NCBI RefSeq assembly: GCF_003344765.1
Contig: NZ_QPMH01000003.1
Location: 1 to 64,000 of the forward strand
Source: Ferruginivarius sediminum
GTDB taxonomy: Bacteria; Pseudomonadota; Alphaproteobacteria; Kiloniellales; Rhodovibrionaceae
Direction of reading: 5' to 3'
Length of the DNA: 64,000 nucleotides
Each line of letters starts with the position of its first letter. The stretch's first letter is position 1. Of the stretch, positions 7,379 to 21,175 are shown piece after piece. Both the position numbers and the translations under genes were made by a program. Below the pieces are notes generated by a model. It was not told where the DNA came from, did not search any database, and saw nothing but the letters and a program-made list of their open reading frames with translations.

Positions 7379-9937
7379 ATGGCTGGAACCACCCCGAACG
7401 GCGGAGATCGCCAGGACACCGTGAACGACGGCGCGATGCCGCGCGGCCTGACGTGGCGGCTGCGTCTCGCCTGGGCCGCCGTGGCCTGGGAGCGCGTGTG
7501 GCCGCGCCTGTGGCCCGCCGCCGCCGTGCTGGCCCTGTTCCTGGCGGCCGCGCTTCTCGGCATCCTGCCGTGGCTGGGCGCCTGGATGCATCTGTTCCTG
7601 CTGGTCGCATTCGCCGCGGCATTCGCCAGCACGCTGGTGCACGGGATGAGGGGCCTGCGCTGGCCGCGCGCGGAGGATGCCCGCCGCCGGCTGGAGCGGG
7701 ACAGCGGCCTGCGACACCGCCCGTTGAGCGGCCTGGACGACGTACTGGCCGCCGGCAAGTCGGATCCCGAGGCGGCGGCCTTGTGGCAGGCGCACCAGGC
7801 GCGGCTGCGGCGCCTGCTGGGCCGGCTTCGCGTGGCGCTGCCCAGGGGATCGCTGGCGGCGCTCGACCCACGCGCGCTGCGCGCGGTTCCGGTGCTACTG
7901 CTGGCGGCCGGGCTGATCGCCGCCGGCACGGACGCGCCAAATCGGCTGGTTCAGGCGGCGACGCCGCAACTCGCCGGACCGCCCGCACCGCGGCCGCAGC
8001 TTGATGTCTGGGTCGATCCGCCCGCCTACACGGGGCAGGCGCCGAGGTTCATCGCAACCGGGACGGATGCCGAGCCGGTGCTGCGCACGCCGACAGGCAG
8101 CCGTCTTCTGGCGCAGCTCCAGGGAGGCGAAGGCGCGCCCCATCTGCTGATCGGCAAGCAGGAAACAGGGTTCCAGCGTGTGGCGGATCAGGCCTGGAAG
8201 GCCGAGACGAAGCTGGACGTGAACGCCGGACTTGATCTGGCCGTGCGGCAGGATGGTGGAACGCTCGCCGCCTGGGACTTGCAGGTCGTACCCGACGCCG
8301 CGCCCGAGATCGCCTTCCGCATGCCCCCGCAGCAGGGCCGGCGCAACGCCCTGCGCATCGACTATACGGCCGAGGACGACTACGGCGTCCAGACCGTGCG
8401 CCTGCGCGTCGAGCGGCCGGGCGACGACCGCGTCGAGCCGATCGTCCGCGAGTTGCCGCTTCCCGCCGGCGATGCGAAGGCGGAGAATGCCAGTTACCAC
8501 GACTTCACCGCGCACGTCTGGGCCGGCGTGGAAGTCCGGATCACGCTGGAGGCCGAGGATGCACTTGGCCAGACCGGCCATAGCGACACCGTCACGACGG
8601 TGCTGCCCCAGCGCACGTTCCAGCATCCCGTGGCCCGCAAGCTTGTGGAATTGCGCCGGCAACTGACGCTGGAGCCCGGCAACCGCTATCCCGTGGTGCA
8701 GGGCCTCTCGCGCCTGCAGGACCACCCGGCGCATTTCTTCGGGGACTTCGTGGTGGCGCTCGCCATGCGCTCGGCCGAGCGACGGCTGGTCTACGACAAG
8801 ACCGACACGGCCGTTACCCAGGCGCAGGAACTGATGTGGCGTACCGCGCTGCGCATCGAGGAGGGCGAGATCGCCGTTGCGGAGCGTGACCTGCGCCGTG
8901 CTGAGCAGGCGCTAATGGAGGCGCTCTCCCGCGACAACGCTTCCGATGCCGAGTTGCAGCACCTGATGGACGAATTGGAATCGGCGATGAACCGCTTCCT
9001 GGAAGCCCTGGCCGAGCGCATGCGCCAGCAGCTTGCCGAGGGCCAGCAGCCGCAGCCGGTGCCGCCCGACGCCCAGGTTCTGGAGACGCGCGACCTGCGC
9101 GAGATGATGCAGCAGATGCGCGATATGGCGCAGTCGGGCGCCCGCGACGCCGCGCGGGACATGCTCGCGCGCATGCAGGAGATGATGGAGAACCTCAGTC
9201 GCCAGCCGATGATGAGCCAGATGAGCGAGCAGAACCGGCGGGCGATGGAGATGATGCGGCAAATGCGCTCCCTGTCGGAGCAGCAGCAGGAACTGCTCGA
9301 CAACTCCTTCCAGCGTCAGCAGCAAATGCGCCGGGAGGGTATGCGCCAGGGCGAAGGCCAGCGTCAGGGGCAGATGCAGCAAGGTCAGCAGCAGGCCCAG
9401 CCGGGCGAACGCTCGGGCCAGCCGCAAGGGATGCGCGGCATGCAATCGGATGCGGAGCAGCAGGAGGCGCTGCGCCGCCGCCTGGGCCAGATGATGCGGG
9501 AACTGGGCGACATGCTGGGCCAGATACCGCAGCCGATGGGTCAGGCAGAGCAGGACATGCGCGACGCCACGGGCGCGCTGCGCGGCGGCCAGCCCGATTC
9601 GGCCATTCAGCCGCAGACCGACGCGCTCGACAATCTTCAGCAGGGCATGCAGGCGATGCGCGAGGCAATCCAGCAGCAGATGCAAGCGGAGCAGCCCGGC
9701 CGGGGCGAGGGCCAGGGCGAGTTCGGCTGGTCACCCGGCCAGCGCCGAGACCCGCTGGGCCGGTCGCGCGACAACGATGGCCAGGGGCAGGTGGACACCG
9801 GCGACGTCAAGGTGCCCGACCAGATGGACTTGCAGCGCGCCCGCGAGATCCTGGACGAACTGCGGCGCCGCTCCGGCGACCGGGCACGCCCGGAACTGGA
9901 ACTGGATTACATAGAGCGGCTGTTGCAGCGGTTCTGA
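7379..9937 (+). CDS. TIGR02302/DUF4175-family large membrane-anchored protein
   Basis: An 852-residue protein of the alphaproteobacterial TIGR02302 family, function unknown. ATG 7379 is preferred over GTG 7349 because GGGAGGG lies nine bases before it. Two hydrophobic helices near residues 40-85 and a third near 175-195 anchor a long region with a beta-rich middle. From about residue 510 it becomes a charged coiled-coil-like stretch very rich in Gln, Met and Arg (many Q-Q, M-M-Q and R-Q-G repeats to about residue 790), ending in a conserved-looking D-E-L-R-R-R-S block. It follows lysA by 50 bp on the same strand. An envelope role is plausible but unproven. Confidence 0.85.
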   Translation: MAGTTPNGGDRQDTVNDGAMPRGLTWRLRLAWAAVAWERVWPRLWPAAAVLALFLAAALLGILPWLGAWMHLFLLVAFAAAFASTLVHGMRGLRWPRAEDARRRLERDSGLRHRPLSGLDDVLAAGKSDPEAAALWQAHQARLRRLLGRLRVALPRGSLAALDPRALRAVPVLLLAAGLIAAGTDAPNRLVQAATPQLAGPPAPRPQLDVWVDPPAYTGQAPRFIATGTDAEPVLRTPTGSRLLAQLQGGEGAPHLLIGKQETGFQRVADQAWKAETKLDVNAGLDLAVRQDGGTLAAWDLQVVPDAAPEIAFRMPPQQGRRNALRIDYTAEDDYGVQTVRLRVERPGDDRVEPIVRELPLPAGDAKAENASYHDFTAHVWAGVEVRITLEAEDALGQTGHSDTVTTVLPQRTFQHPVARKLVELRRQLTLEPGNRYPVVQGLSRLQDHPAHFFGDFVVALAMRSAERRLVYDKTDTAVTQAQELMWRTALRIEEGEIAVAERDLRRAEQALMEALSRDNASDAELQHLMDELESAMNRFLEALAERMRQQLAEGQQPQPVPPDAQVLETRDLREMMQQMRDMAQSGARDAARDMLARMQEMMENLSRQPMMSQMSEQNRRAMEMMRQMRSLSEQQQELLDNSFQRQQQMRREGMRQGEGQRQGQMQQGQQQAQPGERSGQPQGMRGMQSDAEQQEALRRRLGQMMRELGDMLGQIPQPMGQAEQDMRDATGALRGGQPDSAIQPQTDALDNLQQGMQAMREAIQQQMQAEQPGRGEGQGEFGWSPGQRRDPLGRSRDNDGQGQVDTGDVKVPDQMDLQRAREILDELRRRSGDRARPELELDYIERLLQRF

Positions 9938-9977
9938 GTGGGAGGCCGCGCCCTCCGGCCGCCTGACGGCCACCGGT

Positions 9978-10069
9978 CTCCCCCGCCGGGGGGAGAACTG
10001 GCTCTCGTTTTTCATCAACCCCAAAGTCGCTCCCCGGAGGGGGAATTGTCCGCGAAGCGGACTGAGGGC
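9978..10069. repeat. REP-like palindromic intergenic repeat, copy A
   Basis: This gap between two convergent genes holds two related GC-rich palindromes: one at about 9978-10000 (CTCCCCC facing GGGGGGAG) and one at 10029-10069 (TCCCC-GGAG-GGGGAA, then CCGCGAAGCGG). The second is closely similar to 22689-22731. Both sit at gene 3' ends, as repetitive extragenic palindromes usually do. Confidence 0.6.
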
Positions 10070-10070
10070 G

Positions 10071-11006
10071 CTACATGCCCGCGCGAGCCAGCTTCTGCGC
10101 ACGGTGACGCACGAACCACCATGCCCCGCGCGCGGCCAGTTTGGCGACTCGGCTCTGCGGATCGAAACCGCTGGCCTTCCACGTCATCGAGACCGCCCGC
10201 TCGATCTGTTTCGGGTGGTAGAACTGGAAGGCGCGGCGCATGTACGCCTTGTTGTACCTGTCCCGGTCGTAAGGAGCATCTTCCGGCGCGTTCGCCGCAT
10301 AGTAGGCGTAGGACAGCTCGTCGTCCTCGGTCTCCAGCACACGCCCCATGGCCACGCGGAAGCGTTGCAGCTTGCTGGGGTGCTCAACCTCCAGATAGCG
10401 CTTCATGTTCGCATAGAACAGCTTGTAGTGGCGCAACTCATCCGCGGCGATGCGCTTGCAGATTTCCTTCAGCACCGGCTCGTCCGTCGCCGCGCCGAGA
10501 GAGCCGTAGTAGGAGGACGTCCCGACTTCGACCATGCAGCGCGCGACCAGTTCGCCCGCGCGGCTGCCCCGAATCGATTTGCTGGCGTCTACGTCCGGGC
10601 GGAAGCCGGCGACGAAACGCTCGAAATGCTTGTCGTGATTCCAGTCAGGGTCGGCGTACTCGCACCAGCGGCCGAGCGAGGCGCCATGCTGCACCTCTTC
10701 GTGTGCCCAGGCCTTCGCGTCTTCCTGGAACTTGGGATCGTCGTGAAAGACGTTGCAGAGATACTGCGCGTAGTCCCGCGCGTTGAACTCCACCATGCTG
10801 GCGGCTTTGATGATCTTTAGCAGCTCGGGATCGACCTTGCTGGGGTCGAAGCGGTCCCACGGAATGTCTGTGTCCATGTCCCAGAGCCGCTGGCCGCCCG
10901 GCTTCGCGCGCTTGGCCCCGTTCGCGGACACGCCCGGCCGGGTGTTTGGGTCGTCCTCTGCCTCGCCGCGTTGGTCGGTGGTTGCGGTGGTCTGCGTATC
11001 AGCCAT
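10071..11006 (-). CDS. Ferritin-like diiron-domain protein, function unknown
   Basis: A 311-residue protein with the metal-ligand pattern of ferritin-like/diiron carboxylate proteins: a Glu in V-E-F-N-A-R-D-Y near residue 72, an E-E-V-Q-H motif (E-x-x-H) near 104, a Glu in C-M-V-E-V-G-T near 161, and A-D-E-L-R-H (E-x-x-H) near 191. That is two helix pairs each giving E and ExxH. The first 45 residues are polar and probably disordered. No signal peptide is seen. Related folds include rubrerythrins, acyl-ACP desaturases and tRNA or amine monooxygenases; no neighbour fixes the substrate. The ATG at 11006 is preceded by a GAGGCG-like site. Confidence 0.75.
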   Translation of the reverse strand: MADTQTTATTDQRGEAEDDPNTRPGVSANGAKRAKPGGQRLWDMDTDIPWDRFDPSKVDPELLKIIKAASMVEFNARDYAQYLCNVFHDDPKFQEDAKAWAHEEVQHGASLGRWCEYADPDWNHDKHFERFVAGFRPDVDASKSIRGSRAGELVARCMVEVGTSSYYGSLGAATDEPVLKEICKRIAADELRHYKLFYANMKRYLEVEHPSKLQRFRVAMGRVLETEDDELSYAYYAANAPEDAPYDRDRYNKAYMRRAFQFYHPKQIERAVSMTWKASGFDPQSRVAKLAARGAWWFVRHRAQKLARAGM

Positions 11007-11178
11007 TGCTCAACGCCTCGCTCGCTCGCACACACCCGTGAATTCACGCATCCTTATGCGGCGTATTTTGCCACGACACCCGCGCGGTTCAAGAACGCGC
11101 CGTACCACAAAGCGACGTGCCATGCGCTCAGGCGCGTTCCATGATCCGGGGTATTGGGCTGGACTGGTGCGTCCCAAA

Positions 11179-11592
11179 TCAGGCCGCAAGCGCCCGCAGC
11201 TTGGCTTCGGACACTGCGATGCGCCGCTCCGCCGCGCCGCGCTCCTTGTCGTCCTTGGCGTCGGCAAGGTCCTCGCGGGCGTTCTTCAATTCCTGCTCGA
11301 CCTCGCCGCGATCCATCGTGGACACTTCGATCGGGTACTCGGCCAGCACGGTACAGCGTTCACCGGTCACCTCCGCAAATCCGCCCGCGACGAAATAGCG
11401 TTCCTCCGGCTGCCGTCCCTTGCGGCAAATACCGACGACGCCAGGCCGCAGCGACGAGATCAGCGGCGCATGACGGGCCAGCACGCCGAAATCGCCCTCC
11501 ACGCCGGGGACGAGGACCATCTCCACGTCCTCCGACATGAGGAGCTGCTCCGGCGAGACCAGCTCGAACCCGATCTTCCCTTCCTCGGCCAT
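11179..11592 (-). CDS. atpC: ATP synthase F1 epsilon subunit
   Basis: A 137-residue epsilon subunit, last gene of the F1 operon. The N-terminal beta-sandwich has the family patterns F-E-L-V-S-P-E and G-D-F-G-V-L-A-R-H-A-P near residues 33-43, followed by a shorter helical C-terminus (E-L-K-N-A-R-E-D-L-A-D-A). The subunit joins the central stalk to gamma and can brake ATP hydrolysis. It starts 24 bp after atpD. Confidence 0.96.
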   Translation of the reverse strand: MAEEGKIGFELVSPEQLLMSEDVEMVLVPGVEGDFGVLARHAPLISSLRPGVVGICRKGRQPEERYFVAGGFAEVTGERCTVLAEYPIEVSTMDRGEVEQELKNAREDLADAKDDKERGAAERRIAVSEAKLRALAA

Positions 11593-11616
11593 CGGCGAAC
11601 CGTCCCCCGTTCGGTG

Positions 11617-14032
<2,416 letters not shown>

Positions 14033-14073
14033 GACCTACTCCGGCTTGCGCTTCGCTCGGGCTTGCATGGGCT

Positions 14074-16163
<2,090 letters not shown>

Positions 16164-16272
16164 CTGATGCCCCCAAAACCGTGCGAGATATCGCGGTTGC
16201 GTCCGGATCGAACCGCGCGGATCAGTCGCGCGTCAATACACTCACAGGCCACCCGGCCCGAAAGCGCGCCGT

Positions 16273-16300
16273 TGGTATCACAGCGCCTCGGGGCTTGCAA
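16273..16300 (-). promoter_or_regulatory. Possible atp operon promoter
   Basis: On the minus strand TTGCAA (16300-16295) and ATACCA (16278-16273) are separated by 16 bp, about 110 bp before atpH. The gap 16164-16441 holds no gene I can support, so the operon promoter must lie here. The match is modest. Confidence 0.25.
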
Positions 16301-16441
16301 GGCGGTGTAGGCCGCGATTTTGCGGTGCAAGAGAAACCCGAGGCAAATCCCCTGGACACGCCGTGCCCCGACCCCCGGACCTTCCGTCGGATTTTCAGGC
16401 TCGACGCGCCCGTTTCGGGGCCCCACGCCGCCGGCAAGTGC

Positions 16442-18697
16442 TTACAGGAAATGATAGGGATCCACGTCCACGGACAGGCGCACCTTGCCGGGAACCTCGA
16501 CTTGGCGCAGCCAGTCGCGCAGCAGCGGCTGCGGGGCGATGTCGCGCCGGGTGCGCAGAAGCATGCGCCGCCGATGGCGGCCGCGCAGGATGGCCAGCGG
16601 CGCGGGCGCCGGGCCCATTACCTCGATTCCCTCGCCCTGCGGCGCGGCGCGTGCAAGCGCCCGGGCAACGGCGTCCACCGCCGCCTCGTCCGGCGACGAC
16701 AGGATCAGGGCAGCCAGCCGCGCGAAGGGCGGCATACCGGCCTTCCTGCGATTCTCCGCCTCCACGGCCAGGAAACGGTCGCGATCGCCGGAAACAAGCG
16801 CCTGGATCACCTCGTGTACCGGCTCGTAGGTCTGCAGCATGACGCGGCCCGGCCGTTCCGCCCGTCCCGCGCGCCCGGCCACCTGATGGAGAAGCTGATA
16901 GGTACGCTCGCCCGCCCGCAGGTCGCCGCCGGCAAGCCCAAGATCCGCGTCCACCACGCCGACCAGCGTCAGGTAGGGGAAGTGGTTGCCCTTGGCGACG
17001 ATTTGCGTGCCGATCAGCAGGTCGATCTCGCGGTTCTGCACCGATTCGATGAAGCGCGCGGCCGCCGCCGGGCCGGTCACCGTGTCGCTGGCCATCAGCG
17101 CCACGCGCGCCTCGGGGAACAGCGCCTTCACCTCCTCGTGCAGCCGCTCCACGCCGGGGCCGCAGGCAGCGAAGCTGTGCTCGGCGCCGCACTCCGGGCA
17201 GGATTGCGGCACGCGCGCCATGTAGCCGCAGTGATGGCACTGCAGCGAATCGACCAGCCGATGCTCCACCAGCCACGCCGTGCAGTTCGGGCACTGCAAT
17301 CGGTGGCCGCACGCCCGGCACAGGGTCAGCGGCGCGTAACCCCGGCGGTTGAGGAACAGCAATGCCTGCTCCCCCGCCGCCAGGGTTTCGCCGACCGCGT
17401 CGCGCAGGCTGGGCGCGATGAACGACTGGCCATGGCCCTGTATGGGCGGCGGCCGGTCGGCGCGCATGTCGATGGCCTCGATATCGGGCAATTGCGCGCC
17501 GGCGTGCCGTTCGGGCAGGTGGACGCTGTCATAGCGCCCGGCACGCACGTTCTCCAGCGATTCCAGCGACGGCGTGGCCGAGACCAGGACGGCGGGAAAG
17601 CCGCCCAGCCGGGCGCGGACCACCGCCATGTCGCGCGCGTGATAGGGCACGCCGTCCTCCTGCTTGAAGGCCTGGTCGTGCTCCTCGTCCACGACAACGA
17701 GGCCAAGGTCCGGGTACGGCAGGAACAGCGCCGAGCGCGCGCCCACCACCACCGGCGCCTCGCCGCGCGCCACCGCGCGCCAGGTGGCGCGGCGCTGGGC
17801 CTGCGTGCACTCGGAATGCCAGACGGCCGGCGCGACGCCGAAGCGCGCCGCGAAGCGCTCCAGCCACTGGGCCGACAGCGCAATCTCCGGCAGCAGGACC
17901 AGCACCTGCCGCCCCTGCCGCAGCGCCGCCTTCACCGCTTCGAAGTACACCTCGGTCTTGCCGGAGCCGGTGACGCCATCGATCAGCGTGACGGAGAAGC
18001 CGTCGCGCACCTTGGCGCTCAGGCTTCGCGCCGCCGCCGCCTGCGACTCCGACAGCGCCGGCCCTTCCGGCGCGTCCGCCGGCACCTCGAAGCCCGGCGC
18101 GTCGTACATGGCGACGCGTTCCAGCACGCCGGCGTCGGCAAGGCCCTTGATGACGCCCGCGCTCACCCCCGCCTCGCGCGCCAGTTCGGCCGCCGGGCGC
18201 GGCGGGCCGTCCGCCAGCACCGAGAGCACGCGCCGCCGCGCCGGCGTCAGCCGCAGGCCCAGGGCCTCCGGATCCCCCTCCCCGCGCAGGTAGCCGACGG
18301 TGGGCACCGGCGGTTCCAGCGCGGCGGGCGCCGACAGGCTCATCTTCAGGACGGTGCCGGGCTCGGCCAGGTAGTAGGCGGCGACCCAGTCCACGAAGCG
18401 CCGCCCGACCTCGGGCAGCGGTGGCACGTCGAAGACGCGGATGACCGGCTTCAGCTTCTCCGCCGCGACCTTGCCGCCGGCGGGCGTGGCGTCCCAGACG
18501 ACTCCGGTCACCCGCCGCTGGCCCAGCGGCACCTCGACGATGGAACCCGCCTCCACCGTCATGCCGGGCGGCAGGGCGTAGTCGTAGGCCTCCCCCAGCG
18601 GCAACGGCAGCAACACGCGCACGCGCTCGTCCGCGAAAAGTTGCGCGTTCTCCGTCACTTCGGTGAAGGGCTCAGGGTTGGCGCGCCGGTTAGCCAT
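16442..18697 (-). CDS. priA: Primosomal replication restart helicase PriA
   Basis: A PriA protein of about 751 residues that reloads the replisome at stalled forks. After the N-terminal DNA-binding domain come Walker A ([11 protein letters not shown]), the D-E-E-H-D helicase box, and two zinc-binding Cys clusters (C-R-A-C-G...C-P-N-C and C-H-H-C-G...C-P-E-C-G). The [12 protein letters not shown] and Q-V-A-G-R-A-G-R motifs mark helicase domain 2. ATG 18697 (M-A-N-R-R) is chosen; GTG 18706 would add three residues. It is divergent from the transaldolase gene. Confidence 0.96.
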   Translation of the reverse strand: MANRRANPEPFTEVTENAQLFADERVRVLLPLPLGEAYDYALPPGMTVEAGSIVEVPLGQRRVTGVVWDATPAGGKVAAEKLKPVIRVFDVPPLPEVGRRFVDWVAAYYLAEPGTVLKMSLSAPAALEPPVPTVGYLRGEGDPEALGLRLTPARRRVLSVLADGPPRPAAELAREAGVSAGVIKGLADAGVLERVAMYDAPGFEVPADAPEGPALSESQAAAARSLSAKVRDGFSVTLIDGVTGSGKTEVYFEAVKAALRQGRQVLVLLPEIALSAQWLERFAARFGVAPAVWHSECTQAQRRATWRAVARGEAPVVVGARSALFLPYPDLGLVVVDEEHDQAFKQEDGVPYHARDMAVVRARLGGFPAVLVSATPSLESLENVRAGRYDSVHLPERHAGAQLPDIEAIDMRADRPPPIQGHGQSFIAPSLRDAVGETLAAGEQALLFLNRRGYAPLTLCRACGHRLQCPNCTAWLVEHRLVDSLQCHHCGYMARVPQSCPECGAEHSFAACGPGVERLHEEVKALFPEARVALMASDTVTGPAAAARFIESVQNREIDLLIGTQIVAKGNHFPYLTLVGVVDADLGLAGGDLRAGERTYQLLHQVAGRAGRAERPGRVMLQTYEPVHEVIQALVSGDRDRFLAVEAENRRKAGMPPFARLAALILSSPDEAAVDAVARALARAAPQGEGIEVMGPAPAPLAILRGRHRRRMLLRTRRDIAPQPLLRDWLRQVEVPGKVRLSVDVDPYHFL

Positions 18698-18807
18698 CGG
18701 ATACACTCGGGCCAGGAACCAGACTCATCGTCGCGCGAGCGCGCGGATTCGACCGCGCCGACCGGATGTGACGCGGCGACATGTGACAAGGAAGGCCCCG
18801 AACCGCC

Positions 18808-19494
18808 ATGAAATTCTTCATCGATACCGCGGATATCGCCGAGATCCGCGACCTGGCCGCCACGGGCCTGGTCGACGGCGTCACCACCAACCCCTCCCTG
18901 GTGTCGAAGACCGGCCGCGACTTCTTCGAGGTTCTGGCCGAGATCTGCGACATTGTCCCCGGGCCGGTCAGCGCCGAGGTCACGGCCACCGACCACGAGA
19001 CCATCGTGCAGGAGGGCCGCGTGCTTTCCAAGGTGGCCGACAACATCGTCGTGAAGACGCCGCTCACCCCGGACGGGCTGAAGGCGTGCAAGGCGCTCAG
19101 CGACGAGGGCATTCCGATCAACGTCACCCTCTGCTTCTCGGCCGCGCAGGCGATCCTCGCCGCCAAGGCCGGGGCCACCTACATCTCGCCGTTCGTCGGC
19201 CGACTCGACGATATTGGCAACGACGGCATGGCGTTGATCGCCGAGATCGCCGAGATTTACAACGCCCAGCCGCATATCGAGACCGAGATTCTTGTAGCCT
19301 CGGTGCGCCATTCCGTGCATGTGGTGGAAGCGGCCAAGATGGGCGCGCACGTCGCCACGCTGCCGCCCAAGGTGCTGCGGCAGATGTTCAAACACCCATT
19401 GACCGACAAGGGCCTGGCGGATTTCCTTGCCGATTGGGAGAAGACGGGTCAGACGATCCTCAACCGTAAACAGCCAGGACAGGCAGCGGAATGA
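18808..19494 (+). CDS. tal: Transaldolase / fructose-6-phosphate aldolase family protein
   Basis: A 228-residue TIM-barrel enzyme of the short transaldolase subfamily (MipB/TalC type), moving dihydroxyacetone units in the pentose phosphate pathway. The N-terminus M-K-F-F-I-D-T-A-D and T-T-N-P-S-L are characteristic, and the Schiff-base Lys is in N-I-V-V-K-T-P-L near residue 87. [11 protein letters not shown] near 131 is the other family signature. Whether it is a true transaldolase or an aldolase cannot be told by eye. It overlaps the next gene by four bases. Confidence 0.93.
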   Translation: MKFFIDTADIAEIRDLAATGLVDGVTTNPSLVSKTGRDFFEVLAEICDIVPGPVSAEVTATDHETIVQEGRVLSKVADNIVVKTPLTPDGLKACKALSDEGIPINVTLCFSAAQAILAAKAGATYISPFVGRLDDIGNDGMALIAEIAEIYNAQPHIETEILVASVRHSVHVVEAAKMGAHVATLPPKVLRQMFKHPLTDKGLADFLADWEKTGQTILNRKQPGQAAE

Positions 19495-20237
19495 CGCGTA
19501 ACCGGCACGATGCCGCACCCGACGATCCGGGCAAGCGGGGCGACAACGCCGCGACGGGCGCTTTGAGCGACGCCGCCGTCGCCGACTATTTGCGCCGTCA
19601 CCCCGATTTCCTCGCCCGGCACTCGGACCTGCTGGACGTGCTGGAAGCACCGGCCCGCGACCGGGGCGAGGGCGTCGTCGATCTGCAGCAGTTCATGCTC
19701 GACCGCCTGCGCGGCGAGCTGGCGAAGCTGCGGGAAAGCCGCGACGACCTGATCTACACCGGCCGCGCCAACATGGCTTCGCAGGCCCGCGTGCACGAGG
19801 CCACGCTGGCAATCCTGGCGGCGCGCAGCTTCGAACACCTGATCGAGACGGTCACCACCGACCTTTCCATCATCCTGGACCTCGACGCCGTCACTATCTG
19901 CGTGGAACAGGGCGACGAAGGGCCCACCCCGACCCGTATCCGCGGCGTTCACCAGCTTGAATCCGGTGCCGTCCATGCGGTCCTGGGACCGGGCCGCACT
20001 CACGCGTTCCTGGCCGACATCCACGGCGAGCCGACGCTGTTCGGGGCCGCCGCCGGCCTCATCCGCTCGGCCGCGCTGCTGCGCCTGGACATCTCCAGCG
20101 CGACGCCGCCGGCGCTGCTGACGCTGGGCTCGCGGCAGCCGGACCACTTCGACCCCAGCCAGGGCAGCGAGTTGCTGCAATTCCTGGCGCGCGCCCTCGA
20201 ACTCACCATCCGGCAATGGCTGGAGCTTCCGGACTAG
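19491..20237 (+). CDS. DUF484 family protein
   Basis: A 248-residue DUF484 protein, whose fold resembles a GAF domain. The family opening [15 protein letters not shown] is at residues 30-44, followed by [13 protein letters not shown], a short helix, and a GAF-like C-terminal half. Genes of this family commonly lie directly before xerC, as here, where it overlaps xerC by 22 bp. Its molecular role is unknown. It overlaps the transaldolase stop by ATGA, so three genes form one translationally linked unit. Confidence 0.9.
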   Translation: MTRNRHDAAPDDPGKRGDNAATGALSDAAVADYLRRHPDFLARHSDLLDVLEAPARDRGEGVVDLQQFMLDRLRGELAKLRESRDDLIYTGRANMASQARVHEATLAILAARSFEHLIETVTTDLSIILDLDAVTICVEQGDEGPTPTRIRGVHQLESGAVHAVLGPGRTHAFLADIHGEPTLFGAAAGLIRSAALLRLDISSATPPALLTLGSRQPDHFDPSQGSELLQFLARALELTIRQWLELPD

Positions 20238-21175
20238 CGCTCACCGCCCCGGCGCGGGACGACCTGCAACAGGCCTATGCCGACTGGCAGGCGTGGCTGG
20301 CGAACGAGAAGCAGGCCTCGGCGCACACCCGCAATGCCTATGCCCGCGACCTGAACGCTTTCCTCGCCTTCGTCTCGGACCACCTGGGCGACGCACCGGG
20401 CCTGCGCGACCTGGAGACTTTGAGCGTGGCGGACATCCGGGCGTGGCTGGCCGCGCGCGCGGCGCAGGGCTTGCAGCGCAGTTCCACGGCGCGGGCCATG
20501 TCGACGGTGCGGAACTTCTTCACTTGGCTGGCGCGTCAGGGGCGGGCGGAGAACCCGGCGGTCAAAGCGGTGAAGATGCCGCGCCTGCCCCGCCACGTTC
20601 CCAAGGCGCTTTCCGAATCGGAGACCCGCAAGGTGCTGGACGCCGTCGAGGAACTGGCCAGCGCGCCGTGGGTGGCCAAGCGCGACGTGGCGGTGATGCT
20701 GCTGCTCTACGGGTGCGGCCTACGCGTCGGCGAGGCGCTGAGCCTGACGCGGCGCGAGGCGCCGAAGCCGGAAGACGAGATCCTGGTGGTCACCGGCAAG
20801 GGCAACAAGCAGCGCCGCGTCCCGCTGCTGCCGATCGTCGGGCAGGCGGCGCAGGCCTATATCGCCGACTGCCCGCACATACTGCCGGCCGAGGAGCCCC
20901 TGTTCCGAGGCACGCGCGGCGGCCCCCTCTCCGCCCGCCGGATGCAGGAGCGCCTGCAGCAGATCCGCGGCTTGCTGGGCCTATCCGATTCGGCGACGCC
21001 GCACGCCCTGCGCCATTCCTTCGCCACGCACCTGCTGTCCGCCGGCGGCGATCTGCGCGCCATACAGGAACTTCTCGGCCACGCCTCCCTCGCCACCACG
21101 CAGCGCTATACGGCAGTGGACACGAGCGGGCTGAGCCGGGTGTACGAAAAGGCCCACCCAAGGGCGAAGAGCTAA
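20216..21175 (+). CDS. xerC: Tyrosine recombinase XerC
   Basis: A 319-residue tyrosine recombinase that resolves chromosome dimers with XerD at dif. The N-terminal SAM-like domain is followed by the catalytic domain with Arg in Y-G-C-G-L-R-V-G-E-A, Lys in T-G-K-G-N-K-Q-R, H-A-L-R-H-S-F-A-T-H, the second His in L-G-H-A-S-L, and nucleophile Tyr in T-Q-R-Y-T. The context (behind DUF484, no integrase or att site nearby) supports housekeeping XerC rather than a phage integrase. Its end overlaps the convergent MFS gene by four bases. Confidence 0.95.
   Translation: MAGASGLALTAPARDDLQQAYADWQAWLANEKQASAHTRNAYARDLNAFLAFVSDHLGDAPGLRDLETLSVADIRAWLAARAAQGLQRSSTARAMSTVRNFFTWLARQGRAENPAVKAVKMPRLPRHVPKALSESETRKVLDAVEELASAPWVAKRDVAVMLLLYGCGLRVGEALSLTRREAPKPEDEILVVTGKGNKQRRVPLLPIVGQAAQAYIADCPHILPAEEPLFRGTRGGPLSARRMQERLQQIRGLLGLSDSATPHALRHSFATHLLSAGGDLRAIQELLGHASLATTQRYTAVDTSGLSRVYEKAHPRAKS

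Noticed and set aside
20216..21175. XerC-like gene as a mobile-element integrase
   Set aside because: It is embedded behind DUF484 in the usual housekeeping order, and no tRNA, att repeat or phage gene lies near.
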